From a virus: a DNA stretch of 61,812 nucleotides. The notes below the pieces were generated by a model. The model ran no database searches. It saw nothing but the letters and a program-made list of their open reading frames with translations, and was not told where the DNA came from. Within the stretch, counting starts at the first letter, position 1, and each line of letters starts with the position of its first letter. A program made the translations under genes and the position numbers. This document shows, one piece after another, positions 54,915 to 61,609 of the stretch. The DNA lies in IMG/VR virus record IMGVR_UViG_3300037264_006254, positions 1 to 61,812 of that record; one strand, given 5' to 3'.

Positions 54915-55145
54915 ATGACTGACGAGCTAGCCGAATGGGAACGGTCAGTGGAATGCGCCGCAGCGTCCATCACCCTCCAATCCGCCGATCTTCGTAGCCT
55001 AGTGGAACGCTGTCGCCAACTGGAAGCCGCGTTGGAACGCATCGCCACAGGCACTTGGAATAGGTGTCCTGAGCGATTCACAACATTCAACGTCCGTCAG
55101 TTCGCACGCAAGGCCCTATCCGCCGACAAGGAGGCGGGCTCCTGA
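54915..55145 (+). CDS. Small hypothetical protein
   Basis: A 76-residue helical protein (MTDELAEWERSVECAAASIT ...). I prefer ATG 54915, four bases after GGAGG, over ATG 54867. Ends ADKEAGS just before a CTG that may begin the next gene; the same DNA (GCGGGCTCCTGAGGTGGCACC) recurs at 55731. Confidence 0.5.
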   Translation: MTDELAEWERSVECAAASITLQSADLRSLVERCRQLEAALERIATGTWNRCPERFTTFNVRQFARKALSADKEAGS

Positions 55146-55225
55146 GGTGGCACCGACCCACCCTCACCCTGTTGTTATGCGCGGTTATGGCGCTGTTCCT
55201 GACCGTTGAGCAATGGGTCGCCTGA
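55142..55225 (+). CDS. 27-residue signal-peptide-like protein with probable CTG start
   Basis: The frame opened by CTG 55142, seven bases after GGAGG, gives MRWHRPTLTLLLCAVMALF then TVEQWVA. It looks like a free signal peptide and is homologous in DNA and protein to the first residues of the Rpf-like protein at 55738, which also lacks an ATG/GTG start in the right place. Alternatively, it is a non-functional remnant. Confidence 0.35.
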   Translation: MRWHRPTLTLLLCAVMALFLTVEQWVA

Positions 55226-55593
55226 TGACTGACCCGACCCCCGACCCGATCGACCCGATCGAAGCGATCAAGGAACGAGTCGAGTTGTCGAAGATCGACC
55301 GTGACGTTGAGCTATCCGAAGACGACATCGACACCCTGGTAGCTGACCTGGAAGCCGAACGGGAAGCGCACGCAGCCACACGAGAGGAACTGCACCAGAC
55401 GATCGTTGAGTCCAACACCGCGGTAGCTCGTCTACAGACCGAGCACGCAGCCACACGACGCGAGAACGATCGGCTTGTCGCGGCGATCAAGAACATGGGA
55501 GTGATCGTCGCACTAAACGAGCCTGGCTTAGCTGTTCAGCTTGTGCTCAACGCGGCACGTCAGGCGGTTCTGTTGGGAGGGTCCGATGACTGA
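55225..55593 (+). CDS. Coiled-coil hypothetical protein
   Basis: A 122-residue protein (MTDPTPDPIDPIEAIKERVE ...). Residues about 15-95 form a long charged coiled coil. The opening MTDPTPDPI is shared with the next gene, showing local duplication. Function unknown. Confidence 0.55.
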   Translation: MTDPTPDPIDPIEAIKERVELSKIDRDVELSEDDIDTLVADLEAEREAHAATREELHQTIVESNTAVARLQTEHAATRRENDRLVAAIKNMGVIVALNEPGLAVQLVLNAARQAVLLGGSDD

Positions 55594-55741
55594 CCCGACC
55601 CCCGACCCGATCGAAGGCTCCGACCTGCTCGGCAAGATGCAAGCTCCCGCCCTTCTCACACCAGAGGAACCCTGGTATTCGCGGCTCTGTTTCGCGTGGA
55701 CGAGCCGCAAGGATCCTTCGCCAGAGGATGCGGGCTCCTGA
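55586..55741 (+). CDS. Small hypothetical protein, partial paralogue of its neighbours
   Basis: A 51-residue protein from ATG 55586 (GGGAGGGTCCG upstream). Begins MTDPTPDPIEG like the preceding gene and ends EDAGS like the gene at 54915, so it looks like a product of local recombination between copies. Its stop overlaps the putative CTG start of the next gene. Confidence 0.5.
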   Translation: MTDPTPDPIEGSDLLGKMQAPALLTPEEPWYSRLCFAWTSRKDPSPEDAGS

Positions 55742-56292
55742 GGTGGCACCGACCCATCCTCAGCGTGTTCGCCGCGGTGCTCGTGGTTGTTTGCGCGGGC
55801 GCGACGCTCCGGCTCACTGACACCGACGCGCGGGAACCGGTACCGAGACGTCGGCTGGCTGACCGAGCCAGCACTCTAGGACCACAACAGGCGGCAGGGA
55901 GCAGTCTCGAAGGAATCAACACGGCGATAGCACAGATCAACGCAGCAGCCGCGCAAGTGGCGCTCGAACAACAAGCCGCACTTGACGCACAGCAGATTGC
56001 AGAGTCGGTCTCGGCCTCCGAAGTCTCCGACTCTGCGGTCGATTGGGACGCTGTCGCCCAATGCGAACGTGGCGACGAGGATTGGAACTCGAATCACGGC
56101 CCGATTTACGAGGGCAAGCTGGGGTTCGCCCGTTCGTCGTGGGATGCGTACCGCGACGACACGATGCCGGACAACGCCGGCGATGCGACTCGAGAGCAAC
56201 AGATCATCGTCGCCGAACGGATACGCGAGGTGAACGGCGGTGGGCTTCGAGGCGCGTGGGGATGCTGGGAGTACGGTGGGTTGGGGTACTGA
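55738..56292 (+). CDS. Secreted Rpf-like (transglycosylase-like) protein, probable CTG start
   Basis: A 184-residue protein. The N-terminus RWHRPILSVFAAVLVVVCAGATLRL is a signal peptide or anchor. Residues about 101-184 match the resuscitation-promoting-factor/transglycosylase fold: VDWDAVAQCERGDEDW with the catalytic Glu after Cys, LGFARSSWDAYR for LQFSQSTW, REQQIIVAERI and a final WGCWEYGG. It should cut or bind host peptidoglycan, as a lysis or entry aid. The start is a guess: CTG 55738 overlaps the previous stop and mirrors the copy at 55142; ATG 55696 lies deep in the upstream gene. Confidence 0.65.
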   Translation: MRWHRPILSVFAAVLVVVCAGATLRLTDTDAREPVPRRRLADRASTLGPQQAAGSSLEGINTAIAQINAAAAQVALEQQAALDAQQIAESVSASEVSDSAVDWDAVAQCERGDEDWNSNHGPIYEGKLGFARSSWDAYRDDTMPDNAGDATREQQIIVAERIREVNGGGLRGAWGCWEYGGLGY

Positions 56293-56314
56293 GTCCCCCC
56301 ACCGTTCGAGGACA

Positions 56315-56323
56315 TGATATAAT
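56315..56323 (+). promoter_or_regulatory. Extended -10 promoter TGATATAAT
   Basis: GACATGATATAATG, a near-consensus extended -10 box, about 38 bases before ATG 56361. The preceding GGACATGAT matches the boxes at 57505 and 58084. Confidence 0.6.
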
Positions 56324-56360
56324 GTTCTCAATCAATCAAAACCACACAGGGAGTGTGAAC

Positions 56361-56432
56361 ATGCAAAACCTTACAGACGCCCTTCAAGGGATCATCTGGG
56401 CGGCAGCGTCCACGATCGCAAGGAAGATCTGA
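56361..56432 (+). CDS. 23-residue peptide
   Basis: ATG 56361 with GGGAG seven bases upstream encodes MQNLTDALQGIIWAAASTIA followed by RKI. It is an amphipathic hydrophobic peptide with a basic end and the first product of the transcript from the promoter at 56315. A membrane-active or leader peptide is possible. Confidence 0.5.
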   Translation: MQNLTDALQGIIWAAASTIARKI

Positions 56433-56434
56433 CC

Positions 56435-56623
56435 ATGGCGACCGTTCTGATGGCACGCTGCATCATCTGCCGCACCCTTCGGAACCACGAGGAACTCATC
56501 GAGGTTCGCGGGAAGGCTCTGACCCGCACCGTCATCTGCAACGACACGGAAGTCTGCGAGGCCGTCCGCATCGCGCAGGACATCGTCGATGACGCCTTCA
56601 TCGCAGAGAGGTTCCGGGCATGA
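56435..56623 (+). CDS. Small zinc-ribbon-like protein
   Basis: A 62-residue protein (MATVLMARCIICRTLRNHEE ...) with C-x2-C near the start and CNDTEVCEA later, a four-Cys site. Unknown function. Confidence 0.55.
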   Translation: MATVLMARCIICRTLRNHEELIEVRGKALTRTVICNDTEVCEAVRIAQDIVDDAFIAERFRA

Positions 56624-56784
56624 ACCCCGACCCCCGCACCGACGAGTCCGGCCGCCTCCCGGCCCGGACCGAACCTCGGTTCCCGACCGCCGATCCGAAG
56701 TACGTTCCGATGAAGGTCGTCATCAACAGGGACGGCACGCGGAGCTTCCGCTGCCCGCCCCGCCACCTTCGGAACGGGTGGTAA
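56620..56784 (+). CDS. 54-residue Pro/Arg-rich protein
   Basis: ATG 56620 overlaps the previous stop (ATGA). Sequence MNPDPRTDESGRLPARTEPR ... FRCPPRHLRNGW. Basic, with little predicted secondary structure. Another gene opening with MNPD. Confidence 0.5.
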   Translation: MNPDPRTDESGRLPARTEPRFPTADPKYVPMKVVINRDGTRSFRCPPRHLRNGW

Positions 56785-56819
56785 GTCATGGCGCTCACCG
56801 ACGAGCTGGAGGTCAGTCG

Positions 56820-57515
56820 GTGAAGCGTTTGAGCTGCCCGACCTGCGGCTCGGGCGCGCTCGCTCCCGAACGGCCACGGCGAGACGACGTACGCCGCTAC
56901 TGCCTCACCTGCTCGGCGAGTAGCGGGCGGCTCGTCGAACGTGAATGCCCAGCGCTAGACCGTCAACGGGCGGTGACGAGTGAGCGGGCCGCGGCGAGAT
57001 CATCGGCGAAGGCGGAGCGGGATCGAGCGAAAGCCGCGGAGCGTCACACGCTCGACGACGGGACCGACCTCCTAGCGTTCGCCCGACGCATCTGGGCGCT
57101 CCCGGCGCTCAGGGCAGAACGACCGCGCGGACGTCGCTTTCCGGAGATCACCTGGCGTCGCGGGCACGGACGGTGGACGTCGGGTACGTGTTGGGTCGAG
57201 CAGGGCCGCGTCGTCGTCACCATCGGAGCCGAGCAATACCGTGCGCCCGAGGTCGTGATCCACGAGCTAGTCCACACCGCGCTGCCGTCGGACACCCATC
57301 ATTCCCGCCGCTTCTGGTCCGTGCTCCGGGCGGTCGCGACCGAGGCATGGCCGGAGGTCGCGTTCGACTGGCAGACGGCACCCGCGCGCGGGTGGGCGCT
57401 CGACGACTACATCCAGAAGCGTCTCGGACCGCCGTCGGCACGGTCCACGATCAACACGACCCACGCCGGGGCGGCACCCGATGTGTCTACGGCTACTGGA
57501 GACATGATACAATAG
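56820..57515 (+). CDS. SprT-like zinc metalloprotease
   Basis: A 231-residue protein from GTG 56820, seven bases after GGAGG. An N-terminal zinc ribbon (CPTCG ... CLTC), a basic helical linker, and a C-terminal metalloprotease domain with VVIHELVHTAL (HExxH at 148-152) followed by THHSRRFWSVLRA. This is the layout of SprT/WSS1-like proteases, which cut DNA-bound proteins, although small toxin-like metalloproteases also share HExxH. The last codons overlap the promoter at 57505. Confidence 0.7.
   Translation: MKRLSCPTCGSGALAPERPRRDDVRRYCLTCSASSGRLVERECPALDRQRAVTSERAAARSSAKAERDRAKAAERHTLDDGTDLLAFARRIWALPALRAERPRGRRFPEITWRRGHGRWTSGTCWVEQGRVVVTIGAEQYRAPEVVIHELVHTALPSDTHHSRRFWSVLRAVATEAWPEVAFDWQTAPARGWALDDYIQKRLGPPSARSTINTTHAGAAPDVSTATGDMIQ
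57505..57513 (+). promoter_or_regulatory. Extended -10 promoter TGATACAAT, copy 1 of a duplicated leader
   Basis: GAGACATGATACAATAGG overlaps the stop of the protease gene and stands about 38 bases before GTG 57551. Nearly the same promoter and leader (to GGGAGAGCACGTGGAAACGA) recurs at 58084. Confidence 0.6.
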
Positions 57516-57550
57516 GGTCTACACCCAAACACACGACTCAGGGAGAGCAC

Positions 57551-57751
57551 GTGGAAACGAATATGACCGGCAACTTCCTCCGCACCCTCGCCGACTTCGT
57601 CGACGCCCTCGACGGCGTTCGCGACAAGGTCGAGCACGAACGTCGAGGTGAAATCCAGATCGGTGATGTCGAGGTCTTCCAGGACGGCGAGCTTGTCGGC
57701 AAGCTGGTCGATCCCGCCGGTCTCGGCTGCTCCTACGAGCCGGCGTCATGA
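57551..57751 (+). CDS. Small hypothetical protein
   Basis: A 66-residue protein from GTG 57551 (GGGAGAGCAC upstream). METNMTGNFLRTLADFVDAL ... IQIGDVEVFQDGELVGKLVD: an N-terminal helix then beta strands. A truncated copy of its start occurs at 58142. Confidence 0.55.
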   Translation: METNMTGNFLRTLADFVDALDGVRDKVEHERRGEIQIGDVEVFQDGELVGKLVDPAGLGCSYEPAS

Positions 57752-58086
57752 GCGAACGTGCCCCCGTCGCCGGCGTCTGTGACGCGGTCATGGAAGCGCT
57801 GGACGCGAACGTCGAGCTGAACGGCCCGTTCTGGATCGACAAGCTCAACGCCTTGGTCCTGGCCGCCCATCCGAAGATGCGGAAGGCGAGCATCATCGTC
57901 GCGGCGCAGTACATCGCCCGTGTCGAGGGTCTCATCGAGGAGCCGACCAGCCACATCAGTAAGCGGGCGTGGACGCTGATCGGAACGCTCGAGGATTGGC
58001 AGGCCGTTCGCCTGACTCAGCGTGGCGCGTCCGACCGTTGGGTGTCGAGCTGGGGGAAGCGTGACTCGGCCGACTCCGAGACATGA
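57748..58086 (+). CDS. Hypothetical helical protein
   Basis: A 112-residue protein (MSERAPVAGVCDAVMEALDA ... IIVAAQYIARVEGLIEE ... WGKRDSADSET), ATGA overlap with the previous gene. Its stop overlaps the second promoter copy. Unknown function. Confidence 0.55.
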   Translation: MSERAPVAGVCDAVMEALDANVELNGPFWIDKLNALVLAAHPKMRKASIIVAAQYIARVEGLIEEPTSHISKRAWTLIGTLEDWQAVRLTQRGASDRWVSSWGKRDSADSET

Positions 58087-58092
58087 TACAAT
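58084..58092 (+). promoter_or_regulatory. Extended -10 promoter TGATACAAT, copy 2
   Basis: Identical box to 57505, followed by the AC-expanded leader and a broken reading frame. It could now serve the gene at 58275 through a long leader. Confidence 0.55.
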
Positions 58093-58141
58093 AGGTCGAC
58101 CACCCCAACACACACACACACACACGACTCAGGGAGAGCAC

Positions 58142-58247
58142 GTGGAAACGAAGCAGACCGGCTACACACCTTGACACCGAGTATGCGGAATGGGCTACGG
58201 ACGTGGACAACTGGGGGTCGTCTCATAGGCGTCACCCATCAAACTGA
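58142..58247 (+). pseudogene. Chimeric remnant: start of one small gene joined to the end of another
   Basis: GTG 58142 starts like the gene at 57551 but stops after ten codons (TGA 58172-58174). From 58170 a second frame reads LDTEYAEWATDVDNWGSSHR to a stop at 58247; its first 21 bases match 58917-58937, near the end of the gene at 58691. The simplest reading is a deletion between paralogous small genes. The rest of the 188-base gap is an ordinary leader. Confidence 0.6.
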
Positions 58248-58274
58248 CTACCCACAACCAGAGAGGAAGACAGA

Positions 58275-58619
58275 ATGACATACGACCACTTTCATAGCTT
58301 CGTTAGCCAGGAACTAGAACGATGGAAGACGACGAGAGGCGAGGTACTCACCCAGCAAGACGCGTGCTCCATCGCGTTCGTCCTTGACGCGGCGAACGGA
58401 TCAGCCCACGTGGAATGGGTTGACGATGACGGCCGCCACCTGCGAGGCACGGCGCGACACGTTGTTACTGACTCCGAATCGGCCAATTTCCTACGGGCCG
58501 ATGAGGATGTCCGCGGGTCGCTGCTACGGATAACAGAAGTGCGGGGATTCGACGTGTACATTCCCATGGCCGATGTAGTGGACAAGCTCCAGCGCGGATA
58601 CTTAGGCCTCACCCCATGA
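58275..58619 (+). CDS. Hypothetical protein
   Basis: A 114-residue protein (MTYDHFHSFVSQELERWKTT ... SIAFVLDAANGSAHVEWVDDDG ...) with GAGAGGAAGACAGA upstream. Alpha/beta composition, no family recognised. Confidence 0.55.
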   Translation: MTYDHFHSFVSQELERWKTTRGEVLTQQDACSIAFVLDAANGSAHVEWVDDDGRHLRGTARHVVTDSESANFLRADEDVRGSLLRITEVRGFDVYIPMADVVDKLQRGYLGLTP

Positions 58620-58690
58620 ACCAGGCGACCCTGACGACATCGGGTCGATCGCCGCTCCCGCAAACCAACACAACCAGAGAAGGACTAACC

Positions 58691-58951
58691 ATGCGAAACG
58701 ACTACTACGGTTCCCACAAATACGACTCTCCGTTTACCGCCTTCCTAGACCAGAACGATACCTACTCGGCTGAGACAGGCGATGTTGACTCACCCACAGG
58801 TTGGGTCGGTCTTGTAGGTCGCAACATCGTCACACACGACACCCAGGGTTTCGTGACAAGGTACCGCTTCACGACAATCACCCACGCAGCTCAAGCGTTC
58901 GCAGACCTTGACACCGAGTATGCGGAAAACGGCTTGACATGGGAGGACTAG
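58691..58951 (+). CDS. Hypothetical protein
   Basis: An 86-residue protein from ATG 58691 (GAGAAGGACTAACC upstream; the frame is open from 58616 but that part has no ribosome binding site). MRNDYYGSHKYDSPFTAFLD ... GWVGLVGRNIVTHDTQGFVT ... DLDTEYAENGLTWED. A piece of a second copy remains at 58170. Confidence 0.55.
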   Translation: MRNDYYGSHKYDSPFTAFLDQNDTYSAETGDVDSPTGWVGLVGRNIVTHDTQGFVTRYRFTTITHAAQAFADLDTEYAENGLTWED

Positions 58952-59037
58952 CGCACATCCACGACATTCTGGGAGGTATAGCCTGGGTCGCACTCGCGAC
59001 TCTGGTTCATAAGCTGGACCCGAAAGGAACACGATGA
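58939..59037 (+). CDS. 32-residue hydrophobic peptide
   Basis: ATG 58939 overlaps the end of the previous gene and its stop overlaps the next ATG (ATGA). Encodes MGGLAHIHDILGGIAWVALA then TLVHKLDPKGTR, a possible single membrane helix. Coupled to the secreted surface protein that follows. Confidence 0.5.
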   Translation: MGGLAHIHDILGGIAWVALATLVHKLDPKGTR

Positions 59038-59723
59038 AACGCTTCCTCATCCTGGCTACTGTGGTAGCCATTCTGATCCTGACCACAACCGCACGTGCGG
59101 CAGCCACAAAGCCACCAGAACACCGAGTAACCATCTGTCATGCGACGCCACCAGATACCGCCACAAACGGTTGGATCACGATTACGGTCGATGTAGCCTC
59201 GGCGGGCTATCAACATGCGGAACATCAATCGGAACATGACGCGGACATCATCCCGCCATACACCTATGAGACCACTACCTTCGCGGGTCAGGGCAATCAG
59301 TCGATCCTTGCCAACGGATGCAAGCTCATACCAACCGCGCCGCCAGTGGTAACCACCACCACAAGTACGCTCCCTGAGCAGCCAGTGGTTACCACCACCA
59401 CAAGTACGCTCCCTGAGCACACTTGTGAACAACTGGGAACGTGCACAGTAGACATCGGCGACCCTGCCAAAGCCTACCAAAACACCGTCCCAAACGCTCC
59501 CGTTTCGCCTGTTTGTACGGAGGATATGCCATGCTGGAATTGCTCGACCATGGGCAATCGCATTTGTGGCAAGACAGTCTCACTAGCTGAGACGGGAAAC
59601 TCGCGGTGGGTGCTTGGTGCAGAGGTGCTTATAGGTATGTTCTGCCTATGCGTCGGACTCTTCCTGGCACTCGACCTGTGGCAGGACGAGGGTCCCGACG
59701 ATCGCGACGGGTGGCGCTTCTGA
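59034..59723 (+). CDS. Secreted surface protein with LAXTG sortase signal
   Basis: A 229-residue protein. Signal peptide at 1-23 (MKRFLILATVVAILILTTTA). Residues about 30-90 (VTICHATPPDT ... HAEHQSEHDADIIPPYTYE) match a small His-rich domain frequent in actinobacterial cell-wall-anchored proteins. Residues about 103-130 contain two copies of PVVTTTTSTLPE, a Thr-rich stalk. The C-terminus has LAETG at 184-188, a hydrophobic segment (about 194-214) and a charged tail, the arrangement recognised by class E sortases (LAXTG). It should be displayed on the host wall during infection, possibly to exclude other phages. A simple membrane anchor is the alternative. Confidence 0.75.
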   Translation: MKRFLILATVVAILILTTTARAAATKPPEHRVTICHATPPDTATNGWITITVDVASAGYQHAEHQSEHDADIIPPYTYETTTFAGQGNQSILANGCKLIPTAPPVVTTTTSTLPEQPVVTTTTSTLPEHTCEQLGTCTVDIGDPAKAYQNTVPNAPVSPVCTEDMPCWNCSTMGNRICGKTVSLAETGNSRWVLGAEVLIGMFCLCVGLFLALDLWQDEGPDDRDGWRF

Positions 59724-60172
59724 TGACCACGCGACTTGTGTATGTCAAACTCCAGTGGATCCTTGACTATTGCTCTACCTGTGACTGGAGCCATATCTGG
59801 TGCGATGAGCACGAATACTGCGATTCTGACTTACGCCGAGATCGCATTAGGGCCAGGAAGGCGCACCATCGCGACGTGGAGCTAGTGCTCGATCTCGCAC
59901 TCGGCTCGGGGGAGTGCGACGACATAGAAGAGAGTATGCGATCCCAGGGATGGGATGCAAGTAGGCCCATCTGTATTAGCTTCATCTATGAGATGTATGA
60001 GGGAATGCCGACTATCTGCGATGGTCACCACCGTCTGGCGCTCGCGTGGGATATGGGCCTAGACCTAGTGCCTGTGCTCTTCACGAACACCCGCACCGCG
60101 CGATCCTCGCAACGGGGGCACGCGGTAGGGCCAGACCGAGGCTACATCCCTCTAGAACAACTTTCAGCGTAG
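59723..60172 (+). CDS. ParB/Srx-like domain protein
   Basis: A 149-residue protein from ATG 59723 (TGATG overlap). The C-terminal half has MPTICDGHHRLALAWDMGLDLVPVLF, the DGHHRL-type motif of ParB/sulfiredoxin-fold proteins, which act as nucleases or nucleotide-binding regulators in phages. An N-terminal part has CSTCDWSHIWCDEHEYC, a probable metal site. Confidence 0.6.
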   Translation: MTTRLVYVKLQWILDYCSTCDWSHIWCDEHEYCDSDLRRDRIRARKAHHRDVELVLDLALGSGECDDIEESMRSQGWDASRPICISFIYEMYEGMPTICDGHHRLALAWDMGLDLVPVLFTNTRTARSSQRGHAVGPDRGYIPLEQLSA

Positions 60173-60186
60173 CTGGAATGCAATGC

Positions 60187-60214
60187 TTGACATCCATGCA
60201 ATGATGTTTAGACC
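60187..60214 (+). promoter_or_regulatory. Candidate promoter
   Basis: TTGACA at 60187-60192 is a perfect -35 box; the best -10 match (TTTAGA or TTAGAC, 14-15 bases later) is weak. Direct repeats GCAATG flank it. It precedes the gene at 60235. Confidence 0.35.
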
Positions 60215-60234
60215 ACCGACCGAGGGAGACACTA

Positions 60235-61038
60235 ATGGACATTGCCAAACACTTGATCAAGCAGGGTCCGATCGATCCCGACGCGATGAGCATAAGCGAC
60301 GCACAAGCGTTGTGGGCCCATCATAGGACCCAGAACGGATACGGGCCCAAAGCACCGCTACTGACGCCTCCAGACGCCAATGCGAAATTCCACAAGACAC
60401 CCGCGAAAGTGTACGGCCTATCCCTGGCACCCGATAAAGCATCGGGACATCAGGCTTGTAGGTACTCGACCCCCGAATGCCGTTCGGGATGCGTAGCCTT
60501 CGCAGGACACGGTGAAATGCCTAGCGTGATCAGGGCTCGAATCTCTAAGACCGAGTTTCTTCGACTGCAACCTCAAGCATTCGTGACCATTCTGGGCCAC
60601 GAGATTAGCAAGGCGGCGGACAAGCACGGCGACACGCTGCGAGTCAGGCTAAATACGTTCTCCGACCTTCCATGGGAAAGCATCGCACCCGCCTTGTTCG
60701 TGACACGTGTCAAGTTCTACGACTACACAAAGTGGCCTATGGGATCACGTCTAGCTCCTGGGAACTACAAGCTCACGTACAGTGTGAGTGAGAACACGAA
60801 AGAGTCGGAAGCTCGCAACCTGCTCGCCGCGGGTCACAACATCGCAGTCGTGTTCGACACGCTGCGAGGTCAAGAACTGCCTAGCACGTGCTACGGGGTT
60901 CCTGTGGTTGACGGAGATCTATCGGATGATCGCACGTATGACCCTGCCCGCGTTGTTGTCGGGCTAAGGGCTAAGGGCAGAATGCGCAAGGTATCGGGCA
61001 ACATGGTTCACCTAACAACACACAACGGAGGTATATGA
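60235..61038 (+). CDS. Widespread actinophage protein of unknown function
   Basis: A 267-residue protein from ATG 60235 with GAGGGAGACACTA upstream. VYGLSLAPDKASGHQACRYSTPECRSGCVAFAG, ARISKTEFL, VRLNTFSDLPWESI, FYDYTKWP and YKLTYSVSENT are hallmarks of a family present in many actinophages and lacking a known role. The Cys-rich PxCxxxC segment suggests a metal or Fe-S centre. Confidence 0.75.
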   Translation: MDIAKHLIKQGPIDPDAMSISDAQALWAHHRTQNGYGPKAPLLTPPDANAKFHKTPAKVYGLSLAPDKASGHQACRYSTPECRSGCVAFAGHGEMPSVIRARISKTEFLRLQPQAFVTILGHEISKAADKHGDTLRVRLNTFSDLPWESIAPALFVTRVKFYDYTKWPMGSRLAPGNYKLTYSVSENTKESEARNLLAAGHNIAVVFDTLRGQELPSTCYGVPVVDGDLSDDRTYDPARVVVGLRAKGRMRKVSGNMVHLTTHNGGI

Positions 61039-61163
61039 CAATGATGCACTGCAGACACGACAGGCTACGGGTGATTGACGTTGCCGATAATGGAGACGTT
61101 GTCGCCTACTGCGACGACTGTGGACGCACGGTTAGGTGCGATGACGAAGGGAACCGCGAATGA
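61035..61163 (+). CDS. 42-residue zinc-ribbon protein
   Basis: ATG 61035 with CGGAGG upstream, overlapping the previous TGA. Encodes MTMMHCRHDRLRVIDVADNG ... with CxxH ... CDDCGRTVRC, a plausible four-ligand zinc ribbon. Confidence 0.55.
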   Translation: MTMMHCRHDRLRVIDVADNGDVVAYCDDCGRTVRCDDEGNRE

Positions 61164-61372
61164 TGCAGAACAGTGAATCCAGGAAGCGACACGAACCCGC
61201 GCCGCTGAAGGACATCACAGGCGAGGATTATGAGGCGGGTTGGCTAGCGGGCTGGACGGCGCACTCCATCATGTTCCCGCCCAAACCTGCGGTGAGGCCA
61301 GAGGTTGTCGCAGAACGTCAGACACAGTTCCTGGCTTTTGTCCAGGACCTCAGCAAAGGCGGGTCGATATGA
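61160..61372 (+). CDS. Small hypothetical protein
   Basis: A 70-residue protein (MMQNSESRKRHEPAPLKDIT ... EDYEAGWLAGWTAHSIMFPP). The second ATG at 61163 overlaps the stop of the previous gene. Unknown function. Confidence 0.5.
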   Translation: MMQNSESRKRHEPAPLKDITGEDYEAGWLAGWTAHSIMFPPKPAVRPEVVAERQTQFLAFVQDLSKGGSI

Positions 61373-61542
61373 ATCCACGAGAACTAGAGCGACGGGTCCG
61401 AAAGGAATGCCTAGACATTGCAGAGAGCAACGGCGTTACCTGGCAGGAAGCTTGCGCCATCGTGGACGAGGCTATGGACTGGCCAGAGGGAACAGCTCAG
61501 CGCCATGCGTCGAGCAAGAGCGCGTGCGAGACTGGACGCTGA
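61369..61542 (+). CDS. Small helical hypothetical protein
   Basis: A 57-residue protein from ATG 61369 (ATGA overlap): MNPRELERRVRKECLDIAES ... WQEACAIVDEAMDW. Helical, unknown function. Confidence 0.5.
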   Translation: MNPRELERRVRKECLDIAESNGVTWQEACAIVDEAMDWPEGTAQRHASSKSACETGR

Positions 61543-61609
61543 CCCGTGGAACGTGCACACGCCGAGACTCACCGACCCATCCCGACCCTACTGGAAGAAG
61601 GATCTATGA
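61505..61609 (+). CDS. 34-residue basic protein
   Basis: ATG 61505 encodes MRRARARARLDADPWNVHTP then RLTDPSRPYWKKDL. Overlaps the previous gene by 38 bases and the next as ATGA. The weak ribosome binding site makes this a moderate call. Confidence 0.4.
   Translation: MRRARARARLDADPWNVHTPRLTDPSRPYWKKDL

Larger units (their letters stand above)
57499..58166 (+). repeat. Duplicated promoter-leader, copies at 57499-57575 and 58077-58166
   Basis: Both copies read GAGACATGATACAATAGG, then a C/A-rich leader, then GACTCAGGGAGAGCACGTGG AAACGA and a related coding start. The second copy has an (AC)n expansion at about 58106-58124. They flank two genes. Confidence 0.75.

Noticed and set aside
56788-56823. 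Micro-ORF MALTDELEVSR before the metalloprotease
   Set aside because: Eleven codons that mainly contain the ribosome binding site of the next gene; no further evidence of a product.
58106-58124. (AC)n tract as a CRISPR or iteron element
   Set aside because: A simple dinucleotide expansion in a leader; no spaced repeats.
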